NCBI GenBank assembly: GCA_001972305.1
Contig: BDDD01000043.1
Location: 700,921 to 764,920 of the forward strand
Direction of reading: 5' to 3'
DNA length: 64,000 nt
From: Cephalotus follicularis
Taxonomy: Eukaryota; Streptophyta; Magnoliopsida; Oxalidales; Cephalotaceae
Below are positions 1 to 10,723 of this stretch, in pieces. Below the pieces are notes generated by a model that was not told the origin of the DNA, made no database searches, and saw only the letters and a list, made by a program, of their open reading frames with translations. Made by a program: the position numbers and the translations under genes. Numbering within the stretch: the first letter of the stretch is position 1; the number at the start of each line of letters is the position of its first letter.

Positions 1-278
1 GGACCATAGTTGTAATACCCCGTACCTTTTGGAGAAATCAAGAGTTCTTTTTCTTAGGTTATATGATATGCTTTCTTTTGTTTTTTGGACTTATGTGTAA
101 TTATGGATAAGAGAAGGATGTTAAGCCAAGGTTTAAGTGAGAATTGGGGAAGTTGAAGGACTTTTATGCAAAGCTTGTTGAGGAAGATTCCAACTTCCAA
201 GATAAAAGACGGCTTAAGTGGGGATTAGTGTGAGTTATCTTGAGATTTGGATATCTTTTATTCTAGCTTCTGCAGATT

Positions 279-300
279 AGAGAGAGAGAGAGAGAGAGAG
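279..300. repeat. (AG)n microsatellite
   Basis: About 11 uninterrupted AG units inside LTR family A, just before a TC-rich stretch. GA/CT tracts of this kind recur near the presumed leader regions of several LTRs in this window. Confidence 0.95.
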
Positions 301-670
301 CTCTAGTTTTCTTCTTCTTCTTCTTCGTTCTTGCGCCTGGACCAGTAGCAGTTGAAGCTTTCCGAGTGCAACAGTGGAAGAAGCAGACAAGGTAAAGGAA
401 GAAGCAGACAAGCCAGAGGAAGAGAGTAGCAGAGAACAGGGGACGTTAGCGTCCAAGAAAGTAACAAGAACAGTGAGTGGGACATCCTTTCTTTTAAAGC
501 TTTTTATTGTTAATCTTATGTTTCCTTGAGAATCCTTTTCTTCAGCTTCAGTTTGAGTAAGTGAGTTTAGATAGGAAGTTGTTTTCCCTAATGTCTTATG
601 TTAACCTTTTCTTTTTGAGTGGAGTGTTCCCAGAGCCCAGAGCCCAGAGCAAGATGTTATGTAGCCTTGA

Positions 671-3600
671 TGTCACACTCGTTCCCTACAACAACCGATA
701 TTCTACTGAGAACGGATATGACGTTCCACATGACAACTTCCTTTCGGAAATCACCACATGGTTTCTATAAAACTCACTTTAAACTTGGAAATCAAAAAGT
801 TAAACGTCTCCAAAACTTTGAAAATTTTTCTAACTCTTAAATTTTTTCGAAAATCGGGCATGTAGTATTCGTTTATAGGACTATGCCCCCTGTAAATAAA
901 AACACATTTTATAAACACACTCCCGAAGGAGGAATCAACAGTTTATAATCGGGCTAAGCCCTCAGCAAACCACAATTTAAAGCAGTAAACATAGGTTGGG
1001 CTCGGCCTCAACCATTTCAACTAGCACTAAAAGTAAATCTATAGGGCTCGGCCCTTTTTTATCAAAACCATAAGAGAAAACGTTTATATAAAAACATAAG
1101 TAAATGCATAATTAAATATTGATGTGGAATGCTATGCATGTGTTAAAATCCTGGTAGCATGCCCTGCCTCCGTGGTCAATCATCAACAGCAACAAACTAG
1201 CAATCACTTACCATCTCGCCTTTATCTGGAAGGGAAATAAAAGAGAGGGGGTTAGTCCAAATGACTAAGTGAGTAGAAACAATAAATACATCTCCCATAA
1301 ATATATACTGAATAGAAGGCAAAATAAAATAAGCTCAAAGTAGTATATAAAGTGAATCTATGGCAAGAAATAAAATCAATGATCACAAAAGAAATCAAGA
1401 TCCAAAAGGATAATCAAATCAACTGAAGATATCAAGATCCATAACAAATCATGATCCACAAAGGATATCGAGATCACAAGGGATATCGAGATAACAAAGG
1501 AACATCGAGATTCTCGATGTGTAAACGAAATCAACGAAAGGGATCTCGATACTCGACAAATGGCTCCAAAATATAACATGAGTCAGAAATGAAAACAATA
1601 TCATCAAAAGAGATCCACAAAGGTTCCAAGATCATCTCGATACTTAACAATCGAATTCCACAAATGTGACCATAGACATTAACAAGGCTCCATAAATGAA
1701 ACACTCGAACTTAGCAACGAAGTCCACTGAACGAATATCAAAGTCAAGACAGAAATCGAATACATGAGAGTCAACAACAAATCCAAGTATCTGAATATCA
1801 ACTCAAAGATGCGATCATAAATCAAATATCAAACATCAAGAATGTAATATGTGCCCAAATAATCATAAACAACAAAAATATAAGGGGATGCTGGTACCAA
1901 TCCTGTCACTGTCTTATATCCCCGCCAAATCACATGGCGACATATCATATCCCCGCCAAATCACACGGCGTCATAACATAACCGTTGCAGCAATGATATC
2001 AGGCCAATAGGCTACAGGATGTGTACATAGTCCTTCATACACCGGTGCAGAGTGCCTATGGTAAGCATAACATCCATACCTCGCACGAGGGGCTGGCATA
2101 TACTGCACGGACCCTAGCCCTCGCCGAGAAACCCGCACGCACACTCAACCTCATCCGAGGGACCCGCGTGCAATATATATCAACAACCAAACTCAGTCCA
2201 ATAGGAGGGTAATGGAGCAGCTCTGCTGCACTCACACTCAGCATACCATCATAGACAATAGTATGCCGCAGATCCAGGTATGGATCCCGGGGGCAGTTTC
2301 CACATAACACCCCATCATAGACCAATGGGCCTGCTAAGTAGAGTTGAGCGTCGAACATATACCACTCCTTGGACCGGTAATACATATCCATAATCCCGGT
2401 ACCCAGCATCAGAATATAAATAGTGTAACCATATAACGAGTCACAAAGTCACAAGTGTGAGAAGGTGACCAAGTCACCCAAAGCATCAAGCATATAACCG
2501 CTCGGAATCACATCACAATCATGAATACGTCACAAAAGACAACTGGATACAATTTCTGAACAATAACCCAATCATAAGAAAACCGGGCACATATGAAGGA
2601 CATGACTCTCAAGTAATGAAATAGAGTAAATGAAGGTCCAACGAAAAAGTACAAAGGCACGTCGCCACATAACAACCATTTTTAGCAAAAGATAGGAATT
2701 GCTCAATGGTATCAACGACAATGATCAAGTATAACAATAAAGAAACCAATCCAAATAAACAAATTCGGCCCTCAATAGCCATCTCATGATAGAACCACAA
2801 GGGAGCACATAACCAACAACAAAACTCAAACATGACAATACGAAGCAAGAATGAATATAACAGTAGAAATAGAAACAATATACACTCGCAGGAGCCAATG
2901 GGGATACGATGTCACGAGGTGAAATGAATATATGATCACAAGGTCTCATATCAAAGTAGAAGTTCAAACAAGAATACTCAAAGGATTCCCGAATAACAAA
3001 CGTGTCATATTAATATGAACATTCAATCGGAATATCAATAGAGGGCTCAAAACAAACGATTAAGGAATCGATTTCAATAACAGGTTCAAAACAAGCGATT
3101 ATAGATTCAATTGCACAATGGACAATTTATAAGTCCTATCAGAGTTCAATCGATAATGTAAATAAAGATTATGAGAAACCATTATAGAATCATATAATAA
3201 GCCATACGGTAGGAAGAGGTGGCCTTCTAGGCCACGACCGGCCCAACCCGCGCCCAAAACGGCGGTGGAGGAGAGCCGGCAGTGACGCTAGGCGAAGAAG
3301 AAAGGAAGAGAAAGAAGAAAAAGAATGAGGAAGGACGCTTACCGGCGGCTGAAGGCAGACCCGCGCGCCCTCTCCCGGTCCGACGCCTTCGTCCGACGGC
3401 TCTCTCCCGGTCTCTCTCTCTGTCTTGCTCCCGTCTCCTCTCTGTCTCTCTGTTCTGTGTTCATACGGGCGCTATGCGCCCGTCACTCTTGTTTATTTCA
3501 ATTGGCGCCTAGCGCCTTCTAGGCGCCTCACGAGTACCCCTTTTTATTTATTTATTTATTTATATAACATAATTAATATATATAATAATAGTAATTACTA

Positions 3601-3672
3601 AAATGCCATTCACCGATTTGCACGCTCACGTGTTTGCAATTCAGCCCCGTAAATGTGACACGGGGTGTCACA
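671..3672 (-). mobile_element. Solo LTR (family B), nested in solo LTR A
   Basis: On the minus strand it starts TGTGACACCCCGTGTCAC and ends GAGTGTGACA. It is flanked by the exact duplication CTTGA (666-670 and 3673-3677) and is 3,002 bp long. There is no internal domain, so it is a solo LTR. Read on the minus strand, an AT-rich TATA-like block (about 3540-3590) is followed by a GC-rich leader (about 3220-3530) and, near the 3' end, by a module (about 845-965) containing CTTTACAG-like and CCCGATTTTCG motifs. That module also occurs in LTR families S1 and D. Short internal repeats occur at 1376-1660 and 1915-1980. ORFs inside, including the 117-aa one at 2056-2409, have no recognisable domain. 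Confidence 0.88.
1376..1660. repeat. Degenerate ATCGAGATC/GATCCA short-repeat cluster
   Basis: Variants of GATATCGAGATC, CATCGAGATTCTCGATG and GATCCACAAAGG recur every 15-30 bases in both orientations. The cluster lies inside solo LTR B. Similar CGA-containing clusters occur in other LTR families here (26.5-27.1 kb, 41.1 and 41.9 kb, 52.4 and 53.6 kb, 60.5-60.8 kb). Confidence 0.7.
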
Positions 3673-5879
3673 CTTGATATCGATCATCTTCAGATGAGAT
3701 GACATGTATGTGTTCACCCACCTCAACAGTGTACCTATGATGGGTTGTTGAGCGAGTCTGCCCCCAGGTCCTACCCGAATCTCCTTACATTATGGCTAGG
3801 ACAATGTACAGGGTGAGTGCAGCCGAACACATGTACAAGCTCCTTCCTCCTCAGCCTATCCTCACAGGATGAGAAGTTGAGTGAGTCTATCCCTGGGTTC
3901 CATACCTGGATCCCCTTGCATTGTTGCTAGGATAATGTATAGCGGTGAGTATAGTTGAGCTAAGTTGTCAGATATAGTAGTATAGAGAGCCCTTTAGTAT
4001 GTTTTCTGGAAGAGGACCTTGTCCTCGGACTTTTAGTCCCCAGCCCAGCTTTCAGTGAAGCAGTAAGCAAAGTACATATGAGTTGGCAGGTAAGCTGCCC
4101 AGCTCGGCTTAGGCCAAAAATACAGAAAGAATAGATGAGTCGGCAGGTAAGCTGTCCAACTCAGCTAAGGCCAAAAACCAGCTCAGGCCACTATAAGTTG
4201 GCAAGTATATTTATGTAACCAGCAGGCTTCGGCCTAGATCAGCACAACAAAGAAAAGTCAGTTCTAGCTTAGTTGTTCACCTCGGGTGTTTAGCCGGGAA
4301 GGACCCCAGTTTTTTTACAAATATCTTTCTTTTAACCAGTTGTACTCTTAAGTTTATTTCAGCTTTTATGAACGTTCTAGAACTAGTTAAGCAGAGAAAG
4401 AGTAAGTTTTCCAACTTTGAGCTTTTCCTTATTGTATTCCATGAGATGTGCTTTGTTACAGTTTTTTTTCCCCATTTGGGATAATTAATCATGCTCATGG
4501 TAAGTTTTCTTCAGCGCATTCCTTTCTATGGATGCACCAGAGGATGTTTTGTTCCCAGTCACTTAGTCAGTTGGACTAATCCCCTCATAGATTCTTTTGT
4601 AGACCAGCCAGTCGGAGGAGACCCTCCAGCCCCACATTAGATAGCTCAGTAAAGTAGTTTTTGAGCTCAGCAGCACGGGACGCCTGCTCGGGCGTTTAGC
4701 TTTGCATTGCATTGGGCATTCTTTGGGTTCTTTTACCCTTATTTTGTAGTAAAGTAGATGAGAGTGTGTATCCTTGTAAAGAAAGATAAGGTTAAGTTAT
4801 GTTTTCTTTTGCCTGCCAGGGAAGGCAGTGTTTGTATGACAGAGGAAAAATATGTAATTGTTTGATACTTTTAAGATATCTTATGGATGTTTTTAGTTTA
4901 TAGATGTGTTCATCTTATGTTTTTATAAACTTTTCATATTTTGAGTTTTGTGATCCCAGGCCTGGCAGGGGAGTTAGAGAGTCCCCGGGCTAGTATAGCG
5001 GAGATGAGCCCAGCAGGGGTGTTATGTTTATGCTTGAGAGTATGGGATATGAGCTTTACCCCGGGAGGCACGGTGTCCCCAGGGTGATGGCGTTGTTGGG
5101 CCTTGGGCAAAGGCAGCAGGGAAGGTGTCCCTGGAGAGAGTGGCCAGGGGTGCCATGTTAGAGTAAGTCCCGGGACAGGCTTAAGTCTTGTGATGATTGT
5201 TTAAGTTATGCTGTGCGTTTTGGTGTTAGCGCTATTGTGTTGAGCAGGGGTACCGGGGACTAGGTGTGTCCCCAGGATAGTTAAGTGTGCAGGTGTGGGC
5301 ACGTGAGGAGTGCGTGCACCTCTCCTCGGGCATGTTCGTTAAGTGTGCTCGTGAGTTCCACGTGTGTGCTCTCCCCGGGCATGCTTTGCGCGTTATGTTA
5401 AGTCCATGTGAGGAGCACGTGGGACTTAAGTAATGCGGAGCGTTTTGGAGCCTTGGTTAAGTAAAGCTTTGGGCATAAGTGAAACGGCGCTTATGGAGCT
5501 TTGGTTTTAAGTTGTGAGCGCTGGACACAAGAAGGAGTGGAGTTGAATCCTCTGCCCCGGCTGCCCGGTCAGCTGTGCTCCCAGCCCAGCCCAGTCCTTC
5601 TCAACGGGCTTTTGCTCGAAAGGTTCCTGGGGAGTTTTAAGATCGCTCCTCGGGCAGTTTCAGTTAGAGAGGGTTGTTGGCAGGAGGAGTGCCATCTCCG
5701 GTCAGGGCACGTGTCCTATAGAGTTAGCGGGAACGGGTCCTGACAATAGTTATAGAAATACATCGATGTGTTTCCATGGATGCATCACATAATCCCTATT
5801 CATTGAGCTTCTGGGTTCCTTGATGAACTACGTCAATGCCTTCTTCCCATGGGAATCGATGCAAACTGGACCAATGTCA

Positions 5880-6275
5880 CATATCGCTCCAGCCTCCTTG
5901 GAAATCTAAAACACAAGCTCTCAACATATCTTCTACGGTTCGCATAGTTTCCTCTTATCAGCCATCAGTTTGAGAGGGATAGGCTAAGCTAAAGTCCAAT
6001 CTCGTACCTAAAGATTTTTGTAGAGTCTTCCAGAATAGCGAAGTCAAATGTGGATAATGATCTGACACAATGGATATAGGCACACCGTGTAGCCTGACCA
6101 TTTCTTGTTCATATGTTCGTGCCAATTGATCTAAGGAATGGCTATCCCGAATCGATAGGAAATGTGTTGATTTGATTAGTCTATCAATGACCACACAAAT
6201 AATATCATTCCCTTTTGTTGTTCTTGGAAGTCTAGTACACAATCCATAGTGATATTTTCCCTCCATACATTTTGG
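5880..6275 (-). pseudogene. Chromovirus C1 integrase fragment
   Basis: The minus-strand translation matches the catalytic core of plant Ty3/gypsy chromovirus integrase: a stretch like LPRTTKGND, then VIDRLIKSTHFL, VRLHGVPISIVSD (second catalytic Asp), LGTRLDFSLAYPSQTDG, and VEDMLRACVLDF after two stop codons. In the family this enzyme inserts element cDNA into the host genome. The zinc-binding N-terminal domain is not visible upstream, and the core holds stops and substitutions (SDHYPHLTS where the family usually has SDRDPRFTS), so it is inactive. It belongs to the minus-strand element whose primer-binding site is at 7451-7462. From the integrase to base 5751 the sequence is further decayed 3' pol. 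Confidence 0.8.
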
Positions 6276-6494
6276 TGCTTCCTGGATGAACTAAAAAAGA
6301 AGAGTGATGTGTTTCCATCATTATTTTTTTCTTCAGATTCGGGCTGGATGGGATGCATAATCTGGAACCAAATCTTAGTATGTCGTCAATCCTCAAGTTA
6401 AATTCGGGTAACTTACCATTGTGGAGTCTCTCTGCTATTTTACTAACTCTGGTTCATCAAACTGCATCATCTTGATTTTCTCAACTAAAGATGG

Positions 6495-6740
6495 TCAAAC
6501 TATAAGTTGTGCTAGATACTCTCCTCCTCCTGTCCTTCTAAGTTCAATGTTCAGTCTTTCCACATATGCCAATAGATGCTTCTGTTTTGAAACCATCATT
6601 GCCAGATTCCCCATGCTCTTTCGACTTAAAGCATATGCTACGACATTTGCCTTCCTTGGACGATACCACAAGGTAACTTCTGCTTCCTTTCTTGAGGAGT
6701 CATTTGGCTTGAACTGCCAATATGAAACACAGCACATCAC
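6495..6740 (-). pseudogene. Chromovirus C1 RNase H C-terminal fragment
   Basis: The minus-strand reading contains RKANVVAYALSRKSMGNLA, the characteristic end of the gypsy RNase H / connection region, where the usual motif is KANVVADALSRK; the Asp is replaced by Tyr. RNase H degrades the RNA template during reverse transcription. The rest of RNase H and the whole reverse transcriptase are missing. Only a remnant lies between the coiled-coil fragment and the integrase core, so C1 has lost most of gag-pro-RT by internal deletion. Confidence 0.75.
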
Positions 6741-6957
6741 TCATTTAGCAATGGTAATCGGTCTGCAAAATTGCTCAAGCTCTCAATACAAGCTAAGGAT
6801 ATGAAGTAAGGTCATATGTGTGCGACCTATCAACCATACAAAGGATACATGCATCTCTCAAAAGACAAACATACAAAACTAAAAAGGAAGTAATCGTAAC
6901 CCAGACAACTACCCTAAAACCTCAACAAATCCGATCAAAGACTGTCTCTAAACTCTC

Positions 6958-7350
6958 TTAGATCTCATCTAACAAACAATTATGATCCTCTTTCAATGCG
7001 TACAGTTCATTATTAGCCTCTTCCTTTACAATATAGCAAAATTTCTTTGCTTCACTCACTTGATACTCCAACCATTCAATCTCCTCTCCATGGAGTTGCC
7101 TTTCCGCAGACCAATTTGATCTCTCGGTTGCAAGCTTATCCCTTTCCTCCTTCAAGTAATCTCATTATGCTAACACTGACGCTAACAACTTCTCAGGAAC
7201 AAATTCAGAATGAGAAACCTGATCTAGTCCCTCGACACTCCATGTTGAACCTACAGAATTAGAACTACCGTCAATATTAACACCTCGTTATGCATAGGCA
7301 TCTCCTTGGAGGGATCAACCTCAATACTATACGAAGATCGGTGAGACATC
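6958..7350 (-). pseudogene. Chromovirus C1 5' ORF remnant with coiled coil
   Basis: Shortly after the primer-binding site, the minus strand opens with a reading that starts MSHRSSYSIEV near 7350. After stops it continues into a Glu/Lys/Leu-rich stretch (6958-7155) with heptad-like spacing, including ERDKLATERSNW and EEIEWLEYQVSEAKKF. The position is that of the gag N-terminus. I infer a coiled coil from composition and spacing only; no domain was recognised with certainty. It breaks off and is followed by an RNase H remnant, so the rest of gag, protease and RT is gone. Confidence 0.5.
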
Positions 7351-7450
7351 CTACAAGACAACATCCACACAAGCTTCCAGACAGACATACTTAATAAGGA
7401 ATCTTAAAGATTTGAAAACTATCAAGAAAACTAGATGTCTACAGAACTTG

Positions 7451-7462
7451 TCTCTGATACCA
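7451..7462 (-). other. Primer-binding site of C1 (initiator tRNA-Met type)
   Basis: The minus strand reads TGGTATCAGAGA, 11 of 12 identical to the plant initiator tRNA-Met complement TGGTATCAGAGC. It lies two or three bases inside the LTR end. This fixes the element's minus orientation and marks the adjoining LTR (to the right) as its 5' LTR. Confidence 0.85.
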
Positions 7463-8694
7463 ACGGTGACACCCCCAACCTTAGTCACCAACGGTCGGGC
7501 ACACCAATAATGTCATTTTCCAAAATATAAATATTTCATATGGCCACCATCAATAGATATAGTATTCAATAAACCCAAAAACAATATTGTTCTTTTAAAC
7601 GTCAAAACGCCAAAATACATACTCCCATTGTTAATTACTCAAGTTCAAAATAGAAATTCACATGGTCACAAAACACACTAACAATAATAAAGCACAAAAC
7701 TCTTCAATAAAATCACCATCAGTATCACCAAAAGCAATATTCTTCCAATAGCTCTACTGCCTCAAGGAACCTGGGTTTGGAATAAAATAACAAAGGATAT
7801 GAGCTCAAATAGCCCAATAAGGTTATCAAATGAAAAACAACTATTTGGTATTTATCAAAGGAAATCAAAATATGTCATAAGGGTTGGTGAAAACATGCAA
7901 TTGGATACCATTGCAAAACAAAAATAAACCAAGGGGTTCTCTTATCTAAATTGTTCTTCAACAGGACCAATTCCTGTCTACAATCATTACATCACATGCA
8001 TGCTCACGGGCTGGCTCTGGCCGAAACATATACTTCAAGAATAACACATGTTCAAGAGTTGTTCATCTTAGTCTCATTTCATTATCAGAGTGCAACAACC
8101 CATGATCATCAATAAACATGAGGCATAGCAAGAAGGTTGAAAGGGAATGCCATGAAAAACAAACAATCATGGACATCGAGAGATTCACAACAATGAAAAC
8201 AACACTCAACCATGCATAATGATGGATTCTTACTAGCCAACAAAGACGATACTATAAGAAGTGAAGGGTAGGATCCTTACATTAAGCGTTAAAATACTCC
8301 TTCGCAAATCTAGTTCAAAGGTTATCTCTAGTCTTGGCCTAAACAATCGCATAAACGCAATTATATACTATCCTAAAAATATGCATAATGCACAATATAT
8401 GAATAATAATTACCAAAATTATTCCCAAGAGGTGACGTATTAGTATCAACAAAAATAGTTATTACCAACTTTAAATCCATGACATTTTATCATTTCTTTA
8501 AATATAAACTTTAAAAATAATTTTAAATGAATATTAAAAGAAAATTATCAATTAGTCCAGAACTACTAGCTAATTTCCATGTATACATAAAAATTTTTGA
8601 ATCAAAACCGCTTTGCCTATGCAAACCATACAACGCTCATACATCTGCGTTTTCACGTGGAACTCACAGTTTTGTCCTAATTGATGGATTGGTA

Positions 8695-8762
8695 AGACTT
8701 TCCAGGAGGTCACCCATCCTGGTTTTTTCTTGAGTGTAGCACACTTAACCTCAGAGTTTTCA
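8695..8762 (-). ncRNA. 5S rRNA-like segment in Cassandra LTR 1
   Basis: The minus strand reads GAGGTTAAGTGTGCT, then AGGATGGGTGACCTCCTGG and AAGTCTTACC. Plant 5S rRNA has GAAGTTAAGCGTGCT, then AGGATGGGTGACCTCCTGGG and AAGTCC. This covers the A-box to C-box internal RNA polymerase III promoter region. The GC-rich connecting segment is altered and both 5S ends are missing, so it is not a working 5S gene. Confidence 0.85.
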
Positions 8763-9169
8763 CTAACTCCTCAACCAATCCATTAAAATGTGTCTCATGT
8801 GATTAGGCTCTAGATCATTTTTTGTATAACTCAATCACTTTCTCCCCCTTTTCAATAGATCTTGTTCATTCCTATCACAATGATGACTCCATCCCGTGGA
8901 TAGCCCTTTACTCTTATGGACGTAACTGTCTCACAGATAGCATTCTCCTTTTATCTACTATTGAATGAGGTGTCACAAGCCCACCAGCTTCTTCTTGGTT
9001 CATTCCCAAACCACACACACTAAATGGAGTCCTAATCTGATACTAATTATAACAACTCGATCCTAGAACACAAGAGAAGTTATTTGTTTTTCCCACATAG
9101 AACAAATAGTACCCATACAGCTGTGTTTCCATATGGGACTCATAGTTTATCCTAATTAATGGATTGGTA

Positions 9170-9236
9170 AGACTTCCAAAGAGGTTACCCATCCTGATTT
9201 TTCCCTGAGTGTAGTACGCTTAACCTTGAAGTTTTC
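9170..9236 (-). ncRNA. 5S rRNA-like segment in Cassandra LTR 2
   Basis: The minus strand reads AAGGTTAAGCGTACTAC, then AGGATGGGTAACCTCTTTGG and AAGTCTTACC. It is the same 5S-derived block as at 8695-8762 but more diverged in the C-box part. Having the block once in each flanking repeat is what distinguishes Cassandra LTRs from a dispersed 5S pseudogene. Confidence 0.82.
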
Positions 9237-9529
9237 ACTAACTCCTTAGCCAAGTTTTAGATCATTTTTTACATAGCTCAGTCACTTTCTCAAACTTTTT
9301 AGTGGATACGGTTCATTCATGTCACAAGGGCAGTTTCATCTCAGGGATAACTCTTTCCTCCTATGGGCAACTCCATATCACGTATAGCTCTTTCCTCTTC
9401 CCCACTCTTGAGTGGGTTTTTACACTCCTCAAAGTTTTCATAATGATAAATATCATAATTTTTTATTGAGAAATGATGTCATGAAAGATTTTTAAAGTTG
9501 TTGGTTCAGCAGGTTTTGCAAAACAGAGC

Positions 9530-9776
9530 AGTAATTTTAAATCGGGTTTTTCTTAAAGTAATATACCAAATCTGAGAAAATGCAAAACATGAAAGTTGTA
9601 GCCAACACTTCAAAGTTTTCATAATAGTAAAGAACTCAAAATTTGGCTCAGAAAAGAGTGAGATAAGAATTTTATAAGATCACCCAAAACTGTAGTAAAA
9701 TTGAGAATTAGATATAAAGGTAAAACTGAGAATTAGATATATGGTTTTAAATGAAATTAGTAACAACCTTCATGAC
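9530..9776. repeat. First unit of a ~320-bp tandem duplication (left part)
   Basis: This stretch matches about 20466-20685 closely: both contain GAGAAAATGCAAAACATGAAAG and AAAGAACTCAAAATTTGGCT and end in TAACAACCTTC(A/T)TGAC. The first unit was interrupted by Tat1; its remainder lies at 20386-20465. It is part of the C1 LTR. Confidence 0.8.
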
Positions 9777-10183
9777 TGTTGATACAGAAAACTTCAATTC
9801 AACAGTATCCTACGTGGAGGACTTTGATTTGTTGAGAGAAACTCTTGAATGCTCCGGGGACACTCCGATGCTTAAGTTAGACAATGCACAGAGAATTCAA
9901 TGTGCTTTTGTATGTAAAAATAGCTGACATGTGTATAATCGTTGATTCTTGTAACGTAACTGCTAAGCATAGATTTCAGAGTTGATATGTATCCTCTAAG
10001 GAAATGTCTGAGGATCACGGACATATCCCTAATCTCCACCGGATTTGGGCCCCAGTATGCCTATTAAGCGCGATTATTTGAGTTGGTAACGCTGGACCAC
10101 GTGTCTGTGGCTCTGGTGGACATCTGGCGTCATGTCCCTAGGACACATGGTAGGGCTCTTTTAGTAGAATTTTTACCATATCA
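9777..10183 (-). repeat. Tat1 3' LTR (407 bp, with deletions)
   Basis: On the plus strand it reads TGTTGATACAGAAAAC...TTTTTACCATATCA and aligns with 19884-20380. It lacks about 75 bp present in the other LTR (the segment after GAATGCTCCG) and about 14 bp that include the TATA-like CTATAAATATAAG. Both losses are specific to this copy and happened after insertion. Confidence 0.88.
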
Positions 10184-10723
10184 CATGCCTCCTGGTGTCC
10201 ATTCTCTGGGCTTACCAGGGGATGGGGACCATTTGTGACATGGCTTTGAGTGGGGCTTACTGTTCTAGGACGTGATGGATCAAGCTCTTTATTGGGCCTG
10301 GTTGTCTCGCCCAGTTATTGCATTTAACGTGATGAAATAAAGTAAAGAAAAGTGCTTCAATTAATGATAATCATTGCGCCAAAGTTGAAGGGTTTTGCAC
10401 GCCCGAGCTTCGGTGCCAGCGTATAACCTTTTCGTTTCCCACACCTGACTCGACATGGCGATCTCCACCTTTGAGATCAAAAGAGATCTAAAGACCTGGA
10501 TGCAGTCCAAGGTTCTTTAAATGCCCCCTTTCTCTTGGGGGAAAATATTTATGCTTTCTTTCTTTCCAGAACCCTAGAACCACAGCAAATCTCTGGCTCT
10601 CCCAAACTTCAAACTCAGGCTTCGCTCAAAACCTTATCATCAAAAGGTGATTTTCTCTTCCCCCTTTCCCCAAGGTTTTACATGTTCACTGCATCCTCGT
10701 CTTCCTCTCTATCTGAAGGCGCC
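10184..10723 (+). other. Tat1 3' non-coding region / upstream region of the antisense gene
   Basis: I see no coding domain. On the minus strand the end next to the 3' LTR reads CACCAGGAGGCATG, a weak purine-rich candidate polypurine tract. On the plus strand, TTTAAATGCC at about 10516 is a possible TATA-like element and is followed by pyrimidine-rich sequence. The open frame upstream of 10724 continues back to 10535 but has no conserved counterpart in Tat2, so it is treated as leader. Confidence 0.5.

Larger units (their letters stand above)
11..5745 (+). mobile_element. Solo LTR (family A), split by a nested solo LTR
   Basis: The element starts TGTAATACCCCGTACC and ends GGGTCCTGACA, a TG...CA LTR outline. 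It is flanked by an exact 5-bp duplication ATAGT (6-10 and 5746-5750). The stretch 671-3677 is a younger insertion plus its TSD; without it the LTR is about 2.73 kb. No primer-binding site, polypurine tract or coding domain lies inside, so it is a solo LTR left by LTR-LTR recombination, not a full element. Size and termini resemble LTRs of large plant Ty3/gypsy elements (Tekay/Del type), but the lineage is inferred. It is inserted in pol-derived sequence of chromovirus C1: bases 1-10 and 5751 onward belong to C1. Small ORFs inside it are not supported as genes. Confidence 0.85.
8600..9424 (-). mobile_element. Cassandra-type TRIM retrotransposon
   Basis: Two similar direct repeats (about 8600-8977 and about 9047-9424) each contain a block matching the reverse complement of plant 5S rRNA. 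They are separated by only about 70 bp. On the minus strand that short interior starts with a degenerate tRNA-Met primer-binding site (TAGTATCAGATT, 9034-9045) and ends with a purine-rich tract (AAGAAGAAGCTGG) next to the left LTR. The minus-strand LTR starts TGTGACACC / TGTAAAAACCC. Short LTRs, almost no interior, no coding capacity and a 5S rRNA segment in each LTR are the defining features of Cassandra elements, which need proteins supplied by other retrotransposons. The left edge of LTR 1 is approximate and I found no convincing TSD. The element sits inside the C1 LTR. Confidence 0.85.

Noticed and set aside
303-485. 60-codon Leu-rich minus-strand ORF as a membrane protein
   Set aside because: It is the antisense of a GA/GAAG-rich tract in LTR A, so the Leu/Pro/Ser composition follows from low-complexity DNA.
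2056-2409. 117-codon minus-strand ORF as a host gene
   Set aside because: It lies wholly within solo LTR B between its verified ends, has no recognisable domain and spans repeated CCCCGCCAAATCACA-type surroundings.
8695-9236. Functional 5S rRNA genes
   Set aside because: Each block covers only about half of 5S, lacks both ends and has an altered middle. Their placement in paired LTRs with a primer-binding site and purine tract between fits Cassandra better.
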